Shown: positions 1-12,744, counted from the stretch's first letter. The stretch is DNA of 64,000 bases from Gymnorhina tibicen (GCA_013399875.1 VXAZ01009309.1:2867984-2931983), one strand, 5' to 3'. Made by a program: numbers and translations. The notes: a model not told the origin generated them from the letters alone.

Positions 1-718
1 NNNNNNNNNNNNNNNNNNNNNNNNNNNNNNNNNNNNNNNNNNNNNNNNNNNNNNNNNNNNNNNNNNNNNNNNNNNNNNNNNNNNNNNNNNNNNNNNNNNN
101 NNNNNNNNNNNNNNNNNNNNNNNNNNNNNNNNNNNNNNNNNNNNNNNNNNNNNNNNNNNNNNNNNNNNNNNNNNNNNNNNNNNNNNNNNNNNNNNNNNNN
201 NNNNNNNNNNNNNNNNNNNNNNNNNNNNNNNNNNNNNNNNNNNNNNNNNNNNNNNNNNNNNNNNNNNNNNNNNNNNNNNNNNNNNNNNNNNNNNNNNNNN
301 NNNNNNNNNNNNNNNNNNNNNNNNNNNNNNNNNNNNNNNNNNNNNNNNNNNNNNNNNNNNNNNNNNNNNNNNNNNNNNNNNNNNNNNNNNNNNNNNNNNN
401 NNNNNNNNNNNNNNNNNNNNNNNNNNNNNNNNNNNNNNNNNNNNNNNNNNNNNNNNNNNNNNNNNNNNNNNNNNNNNNNNNNNNNNNNNNNNNNNNNNNN
501 NNNNNNNNNNNNNNNNNNNNNNNNNNNNNNNNNNNNNNNNNNNNNNNNNNNNNNNNNNNNNNNNNNNNNNNNNNNNNNNNNNNNNNNNNNNNNNNNNNNN
601 NNNNNNNNNNNNNNNNNNNNNNNNNNNNNNNNNNNNNNNNNNNNNNNNNNNNNNNNNNNNNNNNNNNNNNNNNNNNNNNNNNNNNNNNNNNNNNNNNNNN
701 NNNNNNNNNNNNNNNNNN
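1..718. other. Assembly gap (run of N)
   Basis: All bases are N. The first called bases are extremely GC- and CpG-rich, which is the usual place for bird assemblies to fail. The gap probably hides more of the CpG island that begins at 719, possibly with a promoter or first exon. The true gap length may differ from 718. Confidence 0.99.
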
Positions 719-1000
719 CCGGGCCGGGGCACAAAGGCAGCGGCGGCCGCTGCCCCCGAGAGCCGGCGCGGAGCGGAGGGAGGGCGGCGGGAGCCCGGTA
801 ACGATCGTAACGGAAGGGCCGCCGGGGGGAAGGGGCACCGCGGCCTCTCTGCCGCAGCCCCGCGGCCAGGGCTGGGCTCCAAACCGCGGTGCCGGCGCGG
901 ACTTGGGAAAACAGCGGCGGAAAGAACGAGATTGTACTCGGCTCCTGTCTCAGAACTGTGCGCAGAGAGCGGGGGCGATGATCCATCCGCTCCCTTCGGG
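719..1000. promoter_or_regulatory. CpG island at the gap edge, candidate promoter flank
   Basis: I count about 28 CpG dinucleotides in the first 190 called bases, far above the background of the rest of the window. CpG density fades after about 1000. There is no clear TATA box, which is normal for a CpG-island promoter. The direction of any transcript cannot be read, and no convincing exon or splice donor is visible on this side. A GC-rich exon of an unassembled gene is the alternative. Confidence 0.6.
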
Positions 1001-2679
1001 GTGCAGCGGGGGTGCCAGGGTGGGGGAAACTCGAAATATCGGCAGGACGCAACACTTGGCTGTCCCAGGCGCAAAGTTTGGGGGTGCAGAACGAGAACTG
1101 AGGTGCAGAGAGCCGAGGCCTCTGCTTTCAGCAGCCGAAGCGGTCGGCGCTGGGGCTCCTGGAGCTGTTGGGTTGTTGGAGGTTTCACATAGCGAAACAG
1201 CAAAGTTTTAGTGCTCTAATTCATCCCTGTTTTGTTGGCAAGCGGGTTTTCCCCGAGGATACACTGCCAACCCTATGCTATCATCCCTGTGCTTCCAGAG
1301 CAGAACCAAGCTGTGGGATGCTTCCTTTCGGGACTACCCGTTTCAACCTGCTCGTTCCTAAAACACACAGAGTGAGTCACAGCTCTCAGTCTATAAATCT
1401 GCACAAGCATTTCCATTCGTCGTCTCTGGCAAACAAAAACCTGGTGCCTCAACCCGAAGTGCTGCCTGTTTTCACTTAGTGCGTTTTGTTTCCCCGTGGG
1501 GCTGGAACACCTGTGATGCTGCAGAGGAATCTGCGGCATCTTTTGGCTGGGTGTCGTCAAAATCACCGGGGAAATGCTCAGGCTGGGTGATGCCAAGTGG
1601 GGAACAGCGGGTACAAAGGGTCCCAGGCTGAAAATGGGGTGACTGAGAGTGTTGCACCCTTTTTGTGCTCACTCTGTGGCGACACATCACAAGATAACGG
1701 GGCTGACGTATGGCAAGGAACAGATTTCCACCTGCATTTATCCCGGAGATTCTCATTTTGGGGAGCACACGTATTTCTGTGCCCTTTCCTCATGTCCAGC
1801 TTCACATTCCAAATTTTTTCCCCCCCACCAAGCCAGGTCTGACCCTGGGAATGCGGGGCAGGACCATGTTTCAAACCATCAGACACAGTTACAAACTCGT
1901 ATTAATTTATCTCCTGCTCTTACAACAGATAAAACAGAGCCGATAAGACATTTGCCTGTGTGTTCCTGTCCCTGGGATATGTAACGTGCTTTTATGTTCT
2001 GATCTGGCTCGCTTGAACGAGACTGCAGAAAACAGCACAGCCAGCATCTGTGTGCAGGAGGAAACAATGGGCTTGCTTTTCCTTCACTGCAGAATTGCAG
2101 CCTGGAGGTGAGGAAACTTTGCTCGGCTCACCATATTCCTCCCTAATGCCTCGGCAGAGGAAAGAAAGGGCTCTTGTATTCATGTATCCTCCCGGGCCAA
2201 GTCAATTTACATGTGAATGCACTTTTAAAATAAAATTAAAGTCAAAGCTGTGGCCAGAAGCCTGATAAACGGTTTTTGTGCACATGCAGTTGCTTGGGAG
2301 CGGGGAGGCTGGCTGCTGCTGGAGAGCTCTGCTGTCCCCAGCCGAGGTGGCATTTGTGGCTCTGCGTGCCACTTTGACTTGAAAGAAGAGCAGAGGCCTC
2401 TCCCCGAGGTCCCATTAGGGGTGATTTGTCTTCCTGATCCCCGCTCTTGGCGGAAATGAGAGCAGCGGTCCCCGTCCCCGCTGGACGGATGACAAAGTCG
2501 CGAGCGCTAATTGGGCCCCCCGTTAGAACGGCTGGGATGGCAGGGAAACAGCCACGTTCCCAAAATGAAACATCTCCCCGCACCTCCGGATCTGCTCCTC
2601 CCGTTTGCAGTTCATTGAAGGGGGTAGGTGCTCATTACAGGTGCCTCTGGATACCTTAGAGCCTGAAATCACAGCTCAG
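1001..2679. other. Gene-free unique sequence
   Basis: Mixed-composition sequence with no repeat family, RNA gene or coding exon that I recognise. Short ORFs of up to about 110 codons occur on both strands and overlap each other, as expected by chance. Confidence 0.6.
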
Positions 2680-2960
2680 GTGATGGCTTTTATTTTTTCT
2701 TTTCAAGCAAGAGAAAGGACGAGACTAAAACCAAATTAGCAGGAATAAAAGGACTCACCGGGCAGATTTTGTTGTCAGGTAACCTGTGGCTTCGTGGCCA
2801 ATTAATATTCCTACATGGAGCTGTGTTAAAAAACACTGCCCATGTCTGCTGAGCTGCTGTTTTTTGGGAATATGGATCGCAGCTGATGCTGGCTGAGGGC
2901 ATATCCATGTTTAGGGCACGAGGGAAGTTGATAACCTCGGGTTCTTCAAACCCTTTGCTG
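2680..2960. promoter_or_regulatory. AT-rich block, candidate conserved non-coding element
   Basis: Base composition drops toward AT compared with both flanks. A TAATTA-like core (AATTAATATT, 2800-2809) lies in it. No open frame of note crosses it. The call rests on composition and motif content alone; conservation was not tested. Confidence 0.3.
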
Positions 2961-3204
2961 GTGGCAAGTTTTGCATTCCTTAAAGCAGCTCTTTGCGTTT
3001 TGGGGCAAACCCCATCCACGACAGCACAATCCTGCTCTGACCACTGAGGTTTTGGGGAAAAAAGCAGCGGAGAAAGGAGGTGGATGGAGCCCAGTCTGAT
3101 TTTCCCTGACCCTCGGTATTTAGGGTCCGTTTTTCACAGGGCTCCACTGAGCTTCAGGACGCTCAGTGCTGGCCCTGCTCCAGCATCTCCCTGCCCTGTT
3201 CAGC

Positions 3205-3370
3205 TCCTTCAGTCTGATCTCAGATGATTTATTAGATGGAGAACAACTGGATCATGTAGTAACATGGCAAATTGAAGAGTTTAGTTGTTATTTAATAAAT
3301 GCCAAGGAGACTCATGAGGCCTTGAAGTTATAATAGAAAGATCTAATTTAGGAGAAAAAAAAAACAGGGA
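3205..3370. promoter_or_regulatory. AT-rich block, candidate conserved non-coding element
   Basis: A short AT-rich stretch with several TTATTTAATAAAT-like words, ending in an A-run at about 3354-3364. It is stop-dense in all frames, so coding is unlikely. It could equally be old repeat debris. Confidence 0.28.
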
Positions 3371-3834
3371 AGAGAGACGCCTGTGAAAGCTGCCAGGAAG
3401 CAGCGCTGGGTATTGAACATTTCTATTTACCCTCTGAATGGAACAGAGATGATCTGAGCTTCCTTTTAGCAGGGCTGGATGCTGCCCAGGGAAGCAGCAC
3501 CTGAGGCAGGAGGAGGTTCAAGGGCAGGTTTTGGGGAGCTCAGCCCTGGAAGCTGTGCTGTGTCTTGCCTTGGAAGACATCGTTGCTGTAAATCACCTTT
3601 GGCTGACAAGTTTTTTGAAGGAGAGAAACCCACCGGCTCCACGAAGCAAATTAAAGTGTAATTATGGCACAGGGGCGGGTTGCAGAAGGCATTTAACATT
3701 TTTGAGTCAAACCTGGTGGGCTTCCCGTTCATCACTGACCATTATACAAAGTGCAGCTGAAGGTCTCTGTGGGGCACAGCTCGTTGCTTTGGAAGATGTT
3801 CCTTTTCCTTGTTCATTCCAGGTGTATCCGGCAT
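3371..3834. other. Gene-free unique sequence
   Basis: No repeat, RNA gene or coding exon is recognised here. Only overlapping ORFs below 105 codons are present. Confidence 0.55.
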
Positions 3835-4090
3835 AAGAACACGAGGTGAAAAACACAATTTAGTGCCAAGGGTTTTAACTGTAACCCTGACCTTTCCTTG
3901 CTACCTTGTGGCAGAGACCTCTAAAATATCAAAGCAAAAGGTGGTCCCTCTCTCATATTCTGTACCTGGAACCTTCTAATGGTTTTTGTATGACTCATTC
4001 CTATCTAGGTTAAATGATAAATATTTCATGTTTACAATCCTGGACATGGGCCGTGTAGGCTTTTAAGAGTTTTCTTTACACAAATCCCTC
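3835..4090. promoter_or_regulatory. AT-rich block, candidate conserved non-coding element
   Basis: AT-richer than its flanks, with stretches such as AAATGATAAATATTTC (about 4011-4027) and no open frame of note. The call is based on composition only. An old degenerate repeat is the alternative. Confidence 0.28.
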
Positions 4091-7000
4091 CTTTCTGCCC
4101 ACCTCCGCGGGCTTTGCTCGGAGGCAATGCTGTCTGTATTCCCACAAGGACGCTTCCAGCCGGCTCCTGTGCCTGTCACAATTCTGCTTGTGCCCATTAG
4201 GTGTCAGACTCTTATCGGCTCAGTCTCCAGTTCCTGGGATTTCGAGGAGAATATGGGAAGCCGGAGCTGGTGTGGCTTTCCTGGGATGCTCTTTCGCCTG
4301 TGGGTCCTACCCAGAAAGGGCAAACTGGTTGCTGTGGTGCTCACTGGGCCGCCAAACGGGGACTCTGTGCTGGCCTTGGCGCAGATTTTCAGCTGGGGTT
4401 CCTCCAGACTCACTGCTCATCCCGGGGCTGCAGAATGAGCGTCCACAGGCAGCAGCTCCTGCCCCAAACCTGCCGGGTTTTGCAGCACATTTGTGTTTCA
4501 GGTCACCTCTCACTGCATTCCTGAGGTCAGCTCTCCCTATTGCAGCAGCTCCTCACACTGCTCTTGGCTCTGCAGGGTCACTGAGGTGTTGTCAGAGCAG
4601 GGACCAACCTCTTCCCACCTTGTCCATCACCCTTTCGGGGCGAGCAGTTGGAACTGGGTGTTGATGCTCAGTGCCAAGCCCTGCCAGCGCCACGAGTGCA
4701 AGGTGCGGGGGCAGCTCGGATATTCCCTGCACCTCAGGGCTTGGGAGTAGGGCTGAACACACCCAGATTCATCCAGAGACAGAAAGCCAGGCCTTTTTCT
4801 TACTTTTTAATGAACCACGTGCAGAGTTTCCCACAGCAGCACTTTGATTCCGGCCACGAGCCAGGATATAAACACGGGCATTTGGTGCCATGGGCTGAGG
4901 TGGCTGGTGATGAAAAGGGGTCTGTGAGCTTTAAAATGGCCTATTTAAAGGGCAGGATCAAAGATGTACCTTGGGATAGACACCTGCCCTGCTACATGAA
5001 GAAAAGCCAGAGTGAAACAGAGATGCTGCACTCACTTTATGTTTCAAAAGGAAACTGCTTTGACTTTGTGCTGCAGTTGCTGAGGGCTCTAATGGGGCAG
5101 GGGGAGGGAAAGAAAACACAACGTGCTCCAGCTGCCCTCATTACTGCTGCTCTGACTCTGCTGAGGAATCCCAGCCCAGCCATGGACTTGGCCACCTGCA
5201 ATTACCAGGTCCTGCATTACAGAGTGCTTTTCCTGACCTGCTGCTTGCCCAGGAGCATCCCTGCAGCCCCCTGCGAGGCAGAGGCTGCCGGATTCCTTCT
5301 GTGGAGCAACTCCTGATTCCCAGCAGAGCCATCCCGAGCACTCTCCCAGCCCCCATTAGCTCTGAACCGGTGTTTTTAAGAGGCATCTTCAGCTTTTCAG
5401 ATCACCTTCAAGGAGTGCTCTATTTTTAGCATCCGTGGACTCTCTTGGCTGCAAACAGGCGAAACCTCTCCGTGGTGAATTCACAACAGGGCAGCTGGCA
5501 GGGGTTCAAAGTCTCTGTCTGAGGCTCAGCACAATGGAAATGAGTTGTCCCCGAGGTCCCTGTGGAGCAGGCTGAGCCCACGGAGCCACCACGGGATGCT
5601 GCCTGTCCGGTCCCACCAGGGCCAGGGTGCACAGCCTCATCCAGTGACGCCTTTGCCGTTGCCAAGTGCTCTTTGCACAAGCGGCTTTGATTAAGGATTT
5701 GCAAACAGCTCCCGTTTGGTTCAGTGCTTAAAATGCTTCCTTAAATAAGTTTTGGATCAAGCCAGAGATCACCGCCGTTTTGAATTTTCATCAGACTGAA
5801 AAAACATGCTGGACTGGGGGTTTGTGCAATCGTTTGACTTGGGTTCTTCTCCAGCAAAGCAGCACTGAATGAATCGGCCTCGGCAGAGCCAAAGCCTCCC
5901 TGCTGCTCTGCAGGGTGAGGGAACCTCCCAGGAGCAGTTCCAGGCGGGTTGGAGCAGTGCTTGGAAAGCAGGCTGATAGTTATTTGAAGTATTTCTTTGC
6001 CCCCAAGTCTTCATTCTGCCCTCCCAGTGGGCCAAAGGCACCTCCCAGTGCCCCAGCCCGGAGAGGTGGAGGGCAGGAGCCCTGAGCACCCCAAATTTGT
6101 GCGAGCTGCATCTGCTCACACTCCACGTGTCCTCCTGCTTTTCATGGGTCTTTTAGGGCCGTGTCATATGGCCACTGATGGGAATTTTGGACTAAGTGCA
6201 GTGTCAGATTCACCCTCCCATCCTGCAGAGCTGTCAGTGATGGAGAAATGTCGGCTGGGCACTGCAAATGCCTCCAGTACAACAGATCCATGACAGCTTT
6301 GGAGACAGAGCAGGAGAGCAAATCCTGTCCTAGTAAGCATTAAGAAAAATGTGGTATTTAGAGAGGTGCTTTCTCCTGGATAGGGCTTGTGCTGCTGGCA
6401 TTGATGGTCCTTTTAAGGTGTTTCCTCATCCTGATCTTGAATCCCCTGGCAGTGGTCTGGGCTCCTTGGAGAATGAGCCAAACCCTCTCTGATCCTTCTG
6501 GGCCACTGACATGCTGAGTATTGTTGTGGGGCAACAAACCTTCACCCAAAATGTGGCTCAACAACACACAAATTCCTGGCACCGCCCAGCTGGCCGGGAG
6601 GAATCAGAGCGGAAAAAAAAGCCCATTCCCATTACCTGAGGTGCTTTTCATTTTGCTCGCTCCTCGCTGCATCCCACACTGTGCAAGGGCGAGGGCTGGA
6701 TCTGACCCTTGGCCAGGCTTCCCTGCCTGCTTCCCGGCTTGGCTGGGGCTCAGGAAAGCCACGGGCGGGGAAGGGAAGGTGCGGAGGCAGCACCTCGGGC
6801 TGTGTGTGCCTGCGTGGGACGGGAAAGCCGGAGCAGCTTGAGCCGTATGTGCTGGGAGGAAGGAACCGGCTGCGAGGAGCCGGTGGGAGGAGGAGGAGGA
6901 GGAGAAGAAAACTGGGTGTCAGCAAACGAGGCAGATTGAGAGCTGAGACGTGTTAGTGGTTGTGTTTGGGATGTGATCAACGCTCCCTTGTGACTCGCAC

Positions 7001-7929
7001 AGCCGGCAGGGGCCTGAGTGGTGCAAATAGAAAAAGTGAAATCAGTGGGATTGGAGCTCCTCCATCCCCTTGTGCTGCGTGAGGCTGCAGGGGAGGGTGA
7101 GGCCCTCACATGCCTTGCAAATTCAAGCATTGCCTCACCCAGCTGCCACAGGGCAGGAGGGGGAAGAGCTGGTGGGTGGCACAGGGCAGCCCCTGCACCA
7201 GGGAGCTGGGCCATCCGTGGCTGGTGGGTGCTGCCAGCACAGCCCAACCCATGGAGTGCAGCCTCCTTTTCCTTTGGACACCCGTGGGTATGGCCCTGAG
7301 GGTTTGGTCCCCAAAATCTCTGTCTGGAGACAGCTCCACCACAAGGGATTGGAAACCTGCCACTTGTTTGGTTGCTGGGCACTGGCCTGGCCTCGGCACC
7401 CTGGGGAAGGGGGAGCACAGGGTGTCGAGAGGGGGGGCTTTTCCTCACCCCCTCGAATCTCTTCCGTGGTAATTCATGAGTGTCACTGGCACATCTGTTC
7501 AGAGGGAGAGCAGTAATACAGGTCCAGCTGAGCGACAAAATTGCTTTCAGGGCTGTTGATTCCCAGCGCGGGGGTGTGCGGTCAGCGTGGCTGCAGACTG
7601 GGGATTTTTAATTTATTTTTTCCTCTTTCCTTTGCACTGTTCCTTGCAGCCAGCGGAGATCAGTCACATGTAAAGCAGGCAGAGACACGATCTGTGAATC
7701 CTATCCCCCCTGTCCCCATGCTCTGGGATAGATGGGCCATTTGGGCTCATTCGTGAGACCCTGAAATCCCTCCCACAGCGCCTCGATGAAGGATTTGCAG
7801 CTCAGCGATGACCAGGCTGCCCTGATCACCCTTCTCCTGTAGCCCTTGTGCCTGCTGGCTGTGGGCTCTGCTCGGGCCCCGTTTCTCCTCTAGATGGTGC
7901 AGCTGCCTTTGGGCACCACCGAGGCGCTG
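4091..7929. other. Gene-free GC-leaning unique sequence
   Basis: No gene, RNA or repeat family is recognised. The longest forward ORF (4648-5316, 222 codons) and a 262-codon reverse ORF (7538-6750) show no signal peptide, domain or repeat pattern I know. Both overlap equally open frames on the other strand or in other frames, so I read them as chance. A purine GGA repeat sits at 6885-6910. Confidence 0.55.
6885..6910. repeat. (GGA)n microsatellite
   Basis: An uninterrupted GGA-type purine run, directly visible. It is short and of a class that recurs at 12399-12433 and 50052-50073. Confidence 0.9.
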
Positions 7930-8500
7930 CCAGACCCCCAACCCTGCGGCAGAACGGCGGCTGCAGCCAGCCCTGGGCTCTCCCCGTGGCCCCTTCCCAG
8001 CATCTCGGCGGGATGGGACACGGCGGAGGGACACAGCCCGCCACGTGTCACCTGCCCGAGGCTCCGCGCCAGGCGCCTGCGGAGCGGCATCGCTCTGCCA
8101 GCCGTGGGCACCGTGGCACTGAGGGGATGAGAAATCCGTCTCCTGCTATTCCCGGCCTCTCTGTCCTTGGCAGAGCACGTCCTGGCAGTGCCCGGGGGAG
8201 ATGCTGGCAGCGCGCGGCGGAAGGCGGAGGAGAGGGGACAGATGCCGGGGGTGACCCCGTGCCTTGCGGCAATCCGGCGGGTTCCGTTCACGCCGGGCAC
8301 AGCCCGGGCCGCCCGGAGGAGCCGAAATGCCACCGTTGTCTCCTGTTCGAGCCCCCGGCCGCCTGCCATGCCCTGACTCATGCCCAGGACGGGAGGGATG
8401 CGGCTGCCAAAGCCGCGGGGCTGGGCAGGACAGCTCCGGTACACGCAGAACCTCGGCTCCCCGCTGCAGCTCGGCCTCTCCGCCCACCCCACGGCAGCCA
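7930..8500. promoter_or_regulatory. CpG-rich stretch, candidate CpG island
   Basis: CpG is frequent here, roughly 19 in the 180 bases after 7945, compared with its neighbours. Overlapping ORFs of up to 263 codons exist on both strands because GC-rich DNA has few stop codons, so they do not support coding. It could be an orphan CpG island or just a GC-rich isochore peak. Confidence 0.4.
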
Positions 8501-9954
8501 GGAGGACACACGCTGCGGTGCTCTTCTCCTGCAGGACCTGTTCCCTGTAGGAGCCATCTCCTCGCTGCAGAGGGACATTTACGGCTTAGGGATTGCGTCA
8601 GGGCAGAGCGAGCTCGGCTGGGCTTGGCAGCCCCCCTGAGCCAGGAGGACACCCCTGAGCCAGGCGGGTTGGATTTGGGATCCTGCAGACAGGGGAATCC
8701 TGGGCAGCTCTGCCTGCCATACTCCCCACTTGCTTAGCCTAAACCCAAATAAATACCAGCCTAATGATCTGAGTGAAACAATAGGAGTCATTCCAGCACA
8801 AAGAAAGCTTTCCTCCTATTGAGCTTTGCTGGCAAGCTTTAGAGCCTCTATTTTAAATAAATGTTATGGGTGCATTTAAAAACACACCATATGTTCTCCC
8901 GCAGATCTCTCTGGGAGCTGCCATGGTGTGGCTCTGACTGGATCCCCTCCTCCCGGTGCCAGGCTGGGTTTTGCTGCCCACGGAAGCAGGACCAGAGCCC
9001 TGTGCCCTCGTGAGGAAGACACACGAGGGACTCCTCACGCCCCACAACGCGAATTTCTGCAAGTCTCCGCTGTGAGCACGAGTTGCCAGAGAAACTCTTA
9101 TTTTTGCGCGACACTCGATTAATTCGCTGATGACCTCCCCTGCACCCCCGCCACCATCCCCACCGCTCTTCCAGCTGCAGCACCAGCCTGTTTTTTGCCA
9201 AGCAGCCCCGAAGCCGGTGGCAGCAGGCTCTGGGATGGCTCAGTTCCCTCTGACCGCTGTAGGTGGCACTCCGGCCCCGCCGCCCGCCCGGCTGCCAGCG
9301 CCGCGCTGGTGCTGGCAGGGAGTCGGGGGATGAGCTCTTAAGTTTACAGCAGATTTTCCCTTCTGACAGATTACTGCTTCATTTGTAAGAGGAGAACTTC
9401 TCATTAAGTACATTTTTGACATTTTGTTGGGGGGGGGTGGGAAATAAATAAAGTCCTCGTGTAGCCGAGCGTGCTGGAGCGTGAGCGCGGCTCCGGCTGC
9501 GCGGGTTTGGGGGCTGGGGTTGAGTTATTTTCTTTTTTGCTTTGGCACCGAAGTCCCTTTTCATAATTATTCACTTCTGAGCACAGTTGCTGCAGGTGGG
9601 AGACGGGCACATCCCAAAGAGAGCCCGGCTGAAAAGCCAGGAGGGCTTGGAGGTGGCAGCTCCCTGTTCCGGCAGCGCTTGGATTTCAGTGCTAACCCAG
9701 TGAGGTTTGATTCGAGTGCGTTTTCAAGGCAAATCCGAATCTCAGGGTTCTTATCACTGCCCTGGGCACTGTGGGAGTGCCTGGGCATGCCAGGCTTTGG
9801 CTGCACTCAGGGCTTGGAGATCTCAAGGCATTGAAGTCGGTCCTGGCCCTGCCGGGGACCTGTGGCTGCATACTGGGGGCCTGGGGACATCCCCGGAGGC
9901 ACACAGCTCGTCTTGGGCAAAGCTCTGCTCTCGCCAGGTTCCCTTTGCAACGTG
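8501..9954. other. Gene-free unique sequence
   Basis: Nothing is recognised beyond a G9 run at 9429-9437. Around 8820-8885 there is a short AT-rich patch. Confidence 0.55.
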
Positions 9955-10270
9955 CCCTAAAGGACAGAACAGCAACTAATTTTAGAGTTAATTATGCAAA
10001 TCAGCCTTGATGGAAACTCAGGAGTGAGGTTATTATCACTCTTTTTTTTTTTCTGCGGTGTGGAATAGCCCTTTTGGAAAATCCTTCTTCTTGCAGAGCC
10101 ACAAACGTTTTTTCTTGTTGGGTTTCTTTCAAGTGAAGAAAATGCTGAGCGAGGCTGTTGCCATAAGCTCCCAGGACATTTTCATTGATCCAAATCAAAG
10201 AGCAAGCATCAAAAAGCACCGTGTGACGTTACGGAGGCATTTTAATTATGAAAAGACTTGCAAGCAGCTT
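9955..10270. promoter_or_regulatory. AT-rich block with octamer and CRE-like site
   Basis: This block contains an exact octamer ATGCAAAT (9994-10001; POU/OCT-type site), a T11 run (10042-10052), a CRE-like TGACGTTA (10224-10231) and TTTAATTATG (10241-10250). A lysine-rich frame of 98 codons (10058-10354) runs through it without a recognisable domain. The block is a good candidate enhancer-type element, but conservation is untested. Confidence 0.4.
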
Positions 10271-12054
10271 AAAGAAAGCGAGTGCCTCACGAGAGGAAAA
10301 GCATTTCACTTCTTCTCCCTCAGAAAACACTTCTTCTCATTATCCAAGTGCTGAAACCGTTCGCTCCTCAGGGGCAAGGACCACGCTGGCCTTTCCTGGC
10401 TCATGCTGAGCACAACAGCGTCAACAAAATTGTGTTGGAGTGCCCTGAGATTTTTCTCTCCTGCACTAATTGCCACTCCAGCCCTGACTCTTCCCACCCG
10501 CTGTGCACGCACAGCTATAAACTGCCTTGCTGCTGCTGCTTCGCCACCCCAGTGATGCCCAGTGCTCCTGCAAAGATCCCTGCTCCTCTTCAAGTGTTTT
10601 CTTCGAGAAACACCTTTGAATGAGCTTTGAAAAGCGTTTGGAAACCTGGTTTTCCTCATATCAGCTGCTGTGGATGGAGATACCCTGTTCCTCTCGCTGC
10701 TCCCTCCCTGCCTGCCTTTCAAAGCTGGGATAAACCCTCAGCTAGTGCTGGTTCAGACCCTTCCCTTCCCTCTGCTGGGCCCTGGGGACATGGCCTGGCT
10801 GGTGACACGGGCTGGAGGTGCAGCCCCAAGTGGCAGTGGGCTCGGGGCTGGGATCCTGTCCAGGTTATCCAGCTCTCCCTGGCACTGCCCGGCTGTGGCT
10901 TCCCTGTGTCAGAGGCTGCTGGCTCTGGGCAGAGATCAGATCTTTGTCCCCTGGCGAGTGACACTCCTGCCTGAGAAAATCAGATTACGGTGTCCTTTAT
11001 CCCTGACAGCTCTGAGTGCTGCCACTCCTTGTTTTAGGGAAGCAGCCTTGTAGAAAGGGACAATCCTATTGATGCTTTTTCCTGCAAGATGATCTTAGGG
11101 CTGAGGGCTAAAAACACCCACGAGGAGCTGCTTTAAGACCTGGTCACCCCCTCACCCCCAGGACCATCACTGCAGACATGAGGGGAGGACAAAAAGGACC
11201 TGTTTTCCCCCCCCAAGGAGAAAGTTGGGAGACCCAAGCGTGGCTGTTACACCCCGAGAGAGGCTGAGTGGGCCCAGGGAAAGGTGTCAGGGTTTCTCCG
11301 GCGAGGGAGGGATGCGCTCAGCTCCTGGCAGATGGTACTCCCGTCTCCCTGCACTTGATGGGATGGTGGGAGAAGTTATTATGAAAGACTGCTGTGACAT
11401 TCACAGCACAGATCTGCCAACTGGTGTCTCAGGGAGACGGAGGGAGCACATTGCCATGCTGCATAAATTGGTGCAGAGATATATCTGGTGCTGTGCTTCG
11501 TGGCAGGGTGGGAAGGAGCCTTCTGCTGGCAGGGGAATGGGGTGTCCAGCCAGATCCCTGCTCAGGGCTGGCTCCGAGACCCCACAGAGGCACTCGGTGT
11601 TCCTGTGGGTGCCTTTTTGCCATGGGGATGTCCATAATTTCTAAAAGCTGGTCCTTTCGTGACGGTGTCTCAGAGCAATGCAGTGCTCTCCTCCCAGTGG
11701 CCCCTCCCAGTGGCCCCCCCAGTTTCCAGCTGCCCTGTCCCAGTTGTGGCTGAAGGTCCTGTGGAGCCACACGGACTCTCCATCCTGTGGGCCCGTCCTG
11801 GAGGAGCAAGGGCTGCCTGTCCCTCTCCACCTGCCTTGCAAGCTGGGTCAGAAGGGAGCTGTGCTCTTGCTTCCTCCGTGTGCTGGAGTTATCCTTTCTG
11901 CTTTTCGGACAGAAAGCAAAACAAAACTCAGACAATCCCAGCCCCAGCTCAGATTTAGGTGGGGTTTATTTCCCTGCTTTTTCCATCTCTTTGCTTTCAG
12001 GCTCAGTTCCCCTCCACAGCTCGGACAACAGAGCAGAAGCCCCACAACAATCCT
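10271..12054. other. Gene-free unique sequence
   Basis: No repeat family, RNA gene or exon is recognised. Overlapping ORFs of up to 168 codons on both strands are consistent with chance. Confidence 0.55.
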
Positions 12055-12145
12055 CCTTTTTTTGTGTGTGTTTGCTGCTTGTTAATTATTTCATTAGCTC
12101 CCTCTGCATCTTGACAGGGGTTTTAATTTTCCATGGCAACTGCAT
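12055..12145. promoter_or_regulatory. Small AT-rich block with RFX half-site
   Basis: A TTAATTATTTCATTAG-type stretch is followed by CCATGGCAAC (12131-12140), which matches one half of the RFX X-box palindrome. Short and composition-based; possible enhancer fragment. Confidence 0.3.
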
Positions 12146-12398
12146 CCACGAGATCGCCGCCCTCAGGAACCCACACTGTGGGGTGCTGGGGGGCTCCAAG
12201 CAGCCAGATCCCCCATCCTACACATAAAAGCGGGCACCAGCAAGTCGTGCCCTCGGGGGAACTTTTCCCACTGGCACAGCGGGAGCAGGAGGATCCATCC
12301 CCGAGCTGCCCGTGGGCTCTGTGGGGCAGGGCTGTTCCCGGCTGGATGGGCGCCTTCCCCGAGGTGTCTCGGCAGCTGGGAAGCATCAGCCTGGGAGC

Positions 12399-12433
12399 AG
12401 GAGGAGGAGGAGAAGGAGGAGGAGGAGGAGGAA
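12399..12433. repeat. (GGA)n microsatellite
   Basis: A near-perfect GGA run with one AAG interruption, all purine on the plus strand. It translates to poly-Gly, poly-Arg or poly-Leu/Ser in different frames, which explains the odd ORFs across it. Confidence 0.93.
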
Positions 12434-12714
12434 CTCAGCCTGTTCACACAAACAGCCAACAAAAACGAACGCCCACCAAGGACGACTTTCATACCTACAA
12501 ATTACCTCTGCCGCGGAGCTGCGCTTAAACAAACCCCGCCGCCAGCACAGCGGAGGAGCGGCGGGGAAACCTGAGCAGCTCCCACCCCTCGGTGCCTCCT
12601 GTCCCCGTCCCTGGGCAGCTCCCCTGTGCCCAAACTCTTTGTTCCTCCTCCGGGAGGGTGCTGCTGACCCCTCCGAGCACAGCAAGGGGGGCTGTGCGTG
12701 CTTTGGGCTGGTGT

Positions 12715-12744
12715 GGGGGTGTGTTTAATGGGGGTGTGTTTAAT
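12715..12744. repeat. Exact 15-bp tandem duplication
   Basis: Two identical copies of GGGGGTGTGTTTAAT lie head to tail (12715-12729 and 12730-12744). Confidence 0.9.

Noticed and set aside
4648..5316. 222-codon forward ORF in moderately GC DNA
   Set aside because: About one or two ORFs of this size are expected by chance in 63 kb on six frames. No homology is recognised.
12386..12728. ORFs with runs of Arg, Gly or Leu
   Set aside because: Caused by the GGA microsatellite at 12399-12433.
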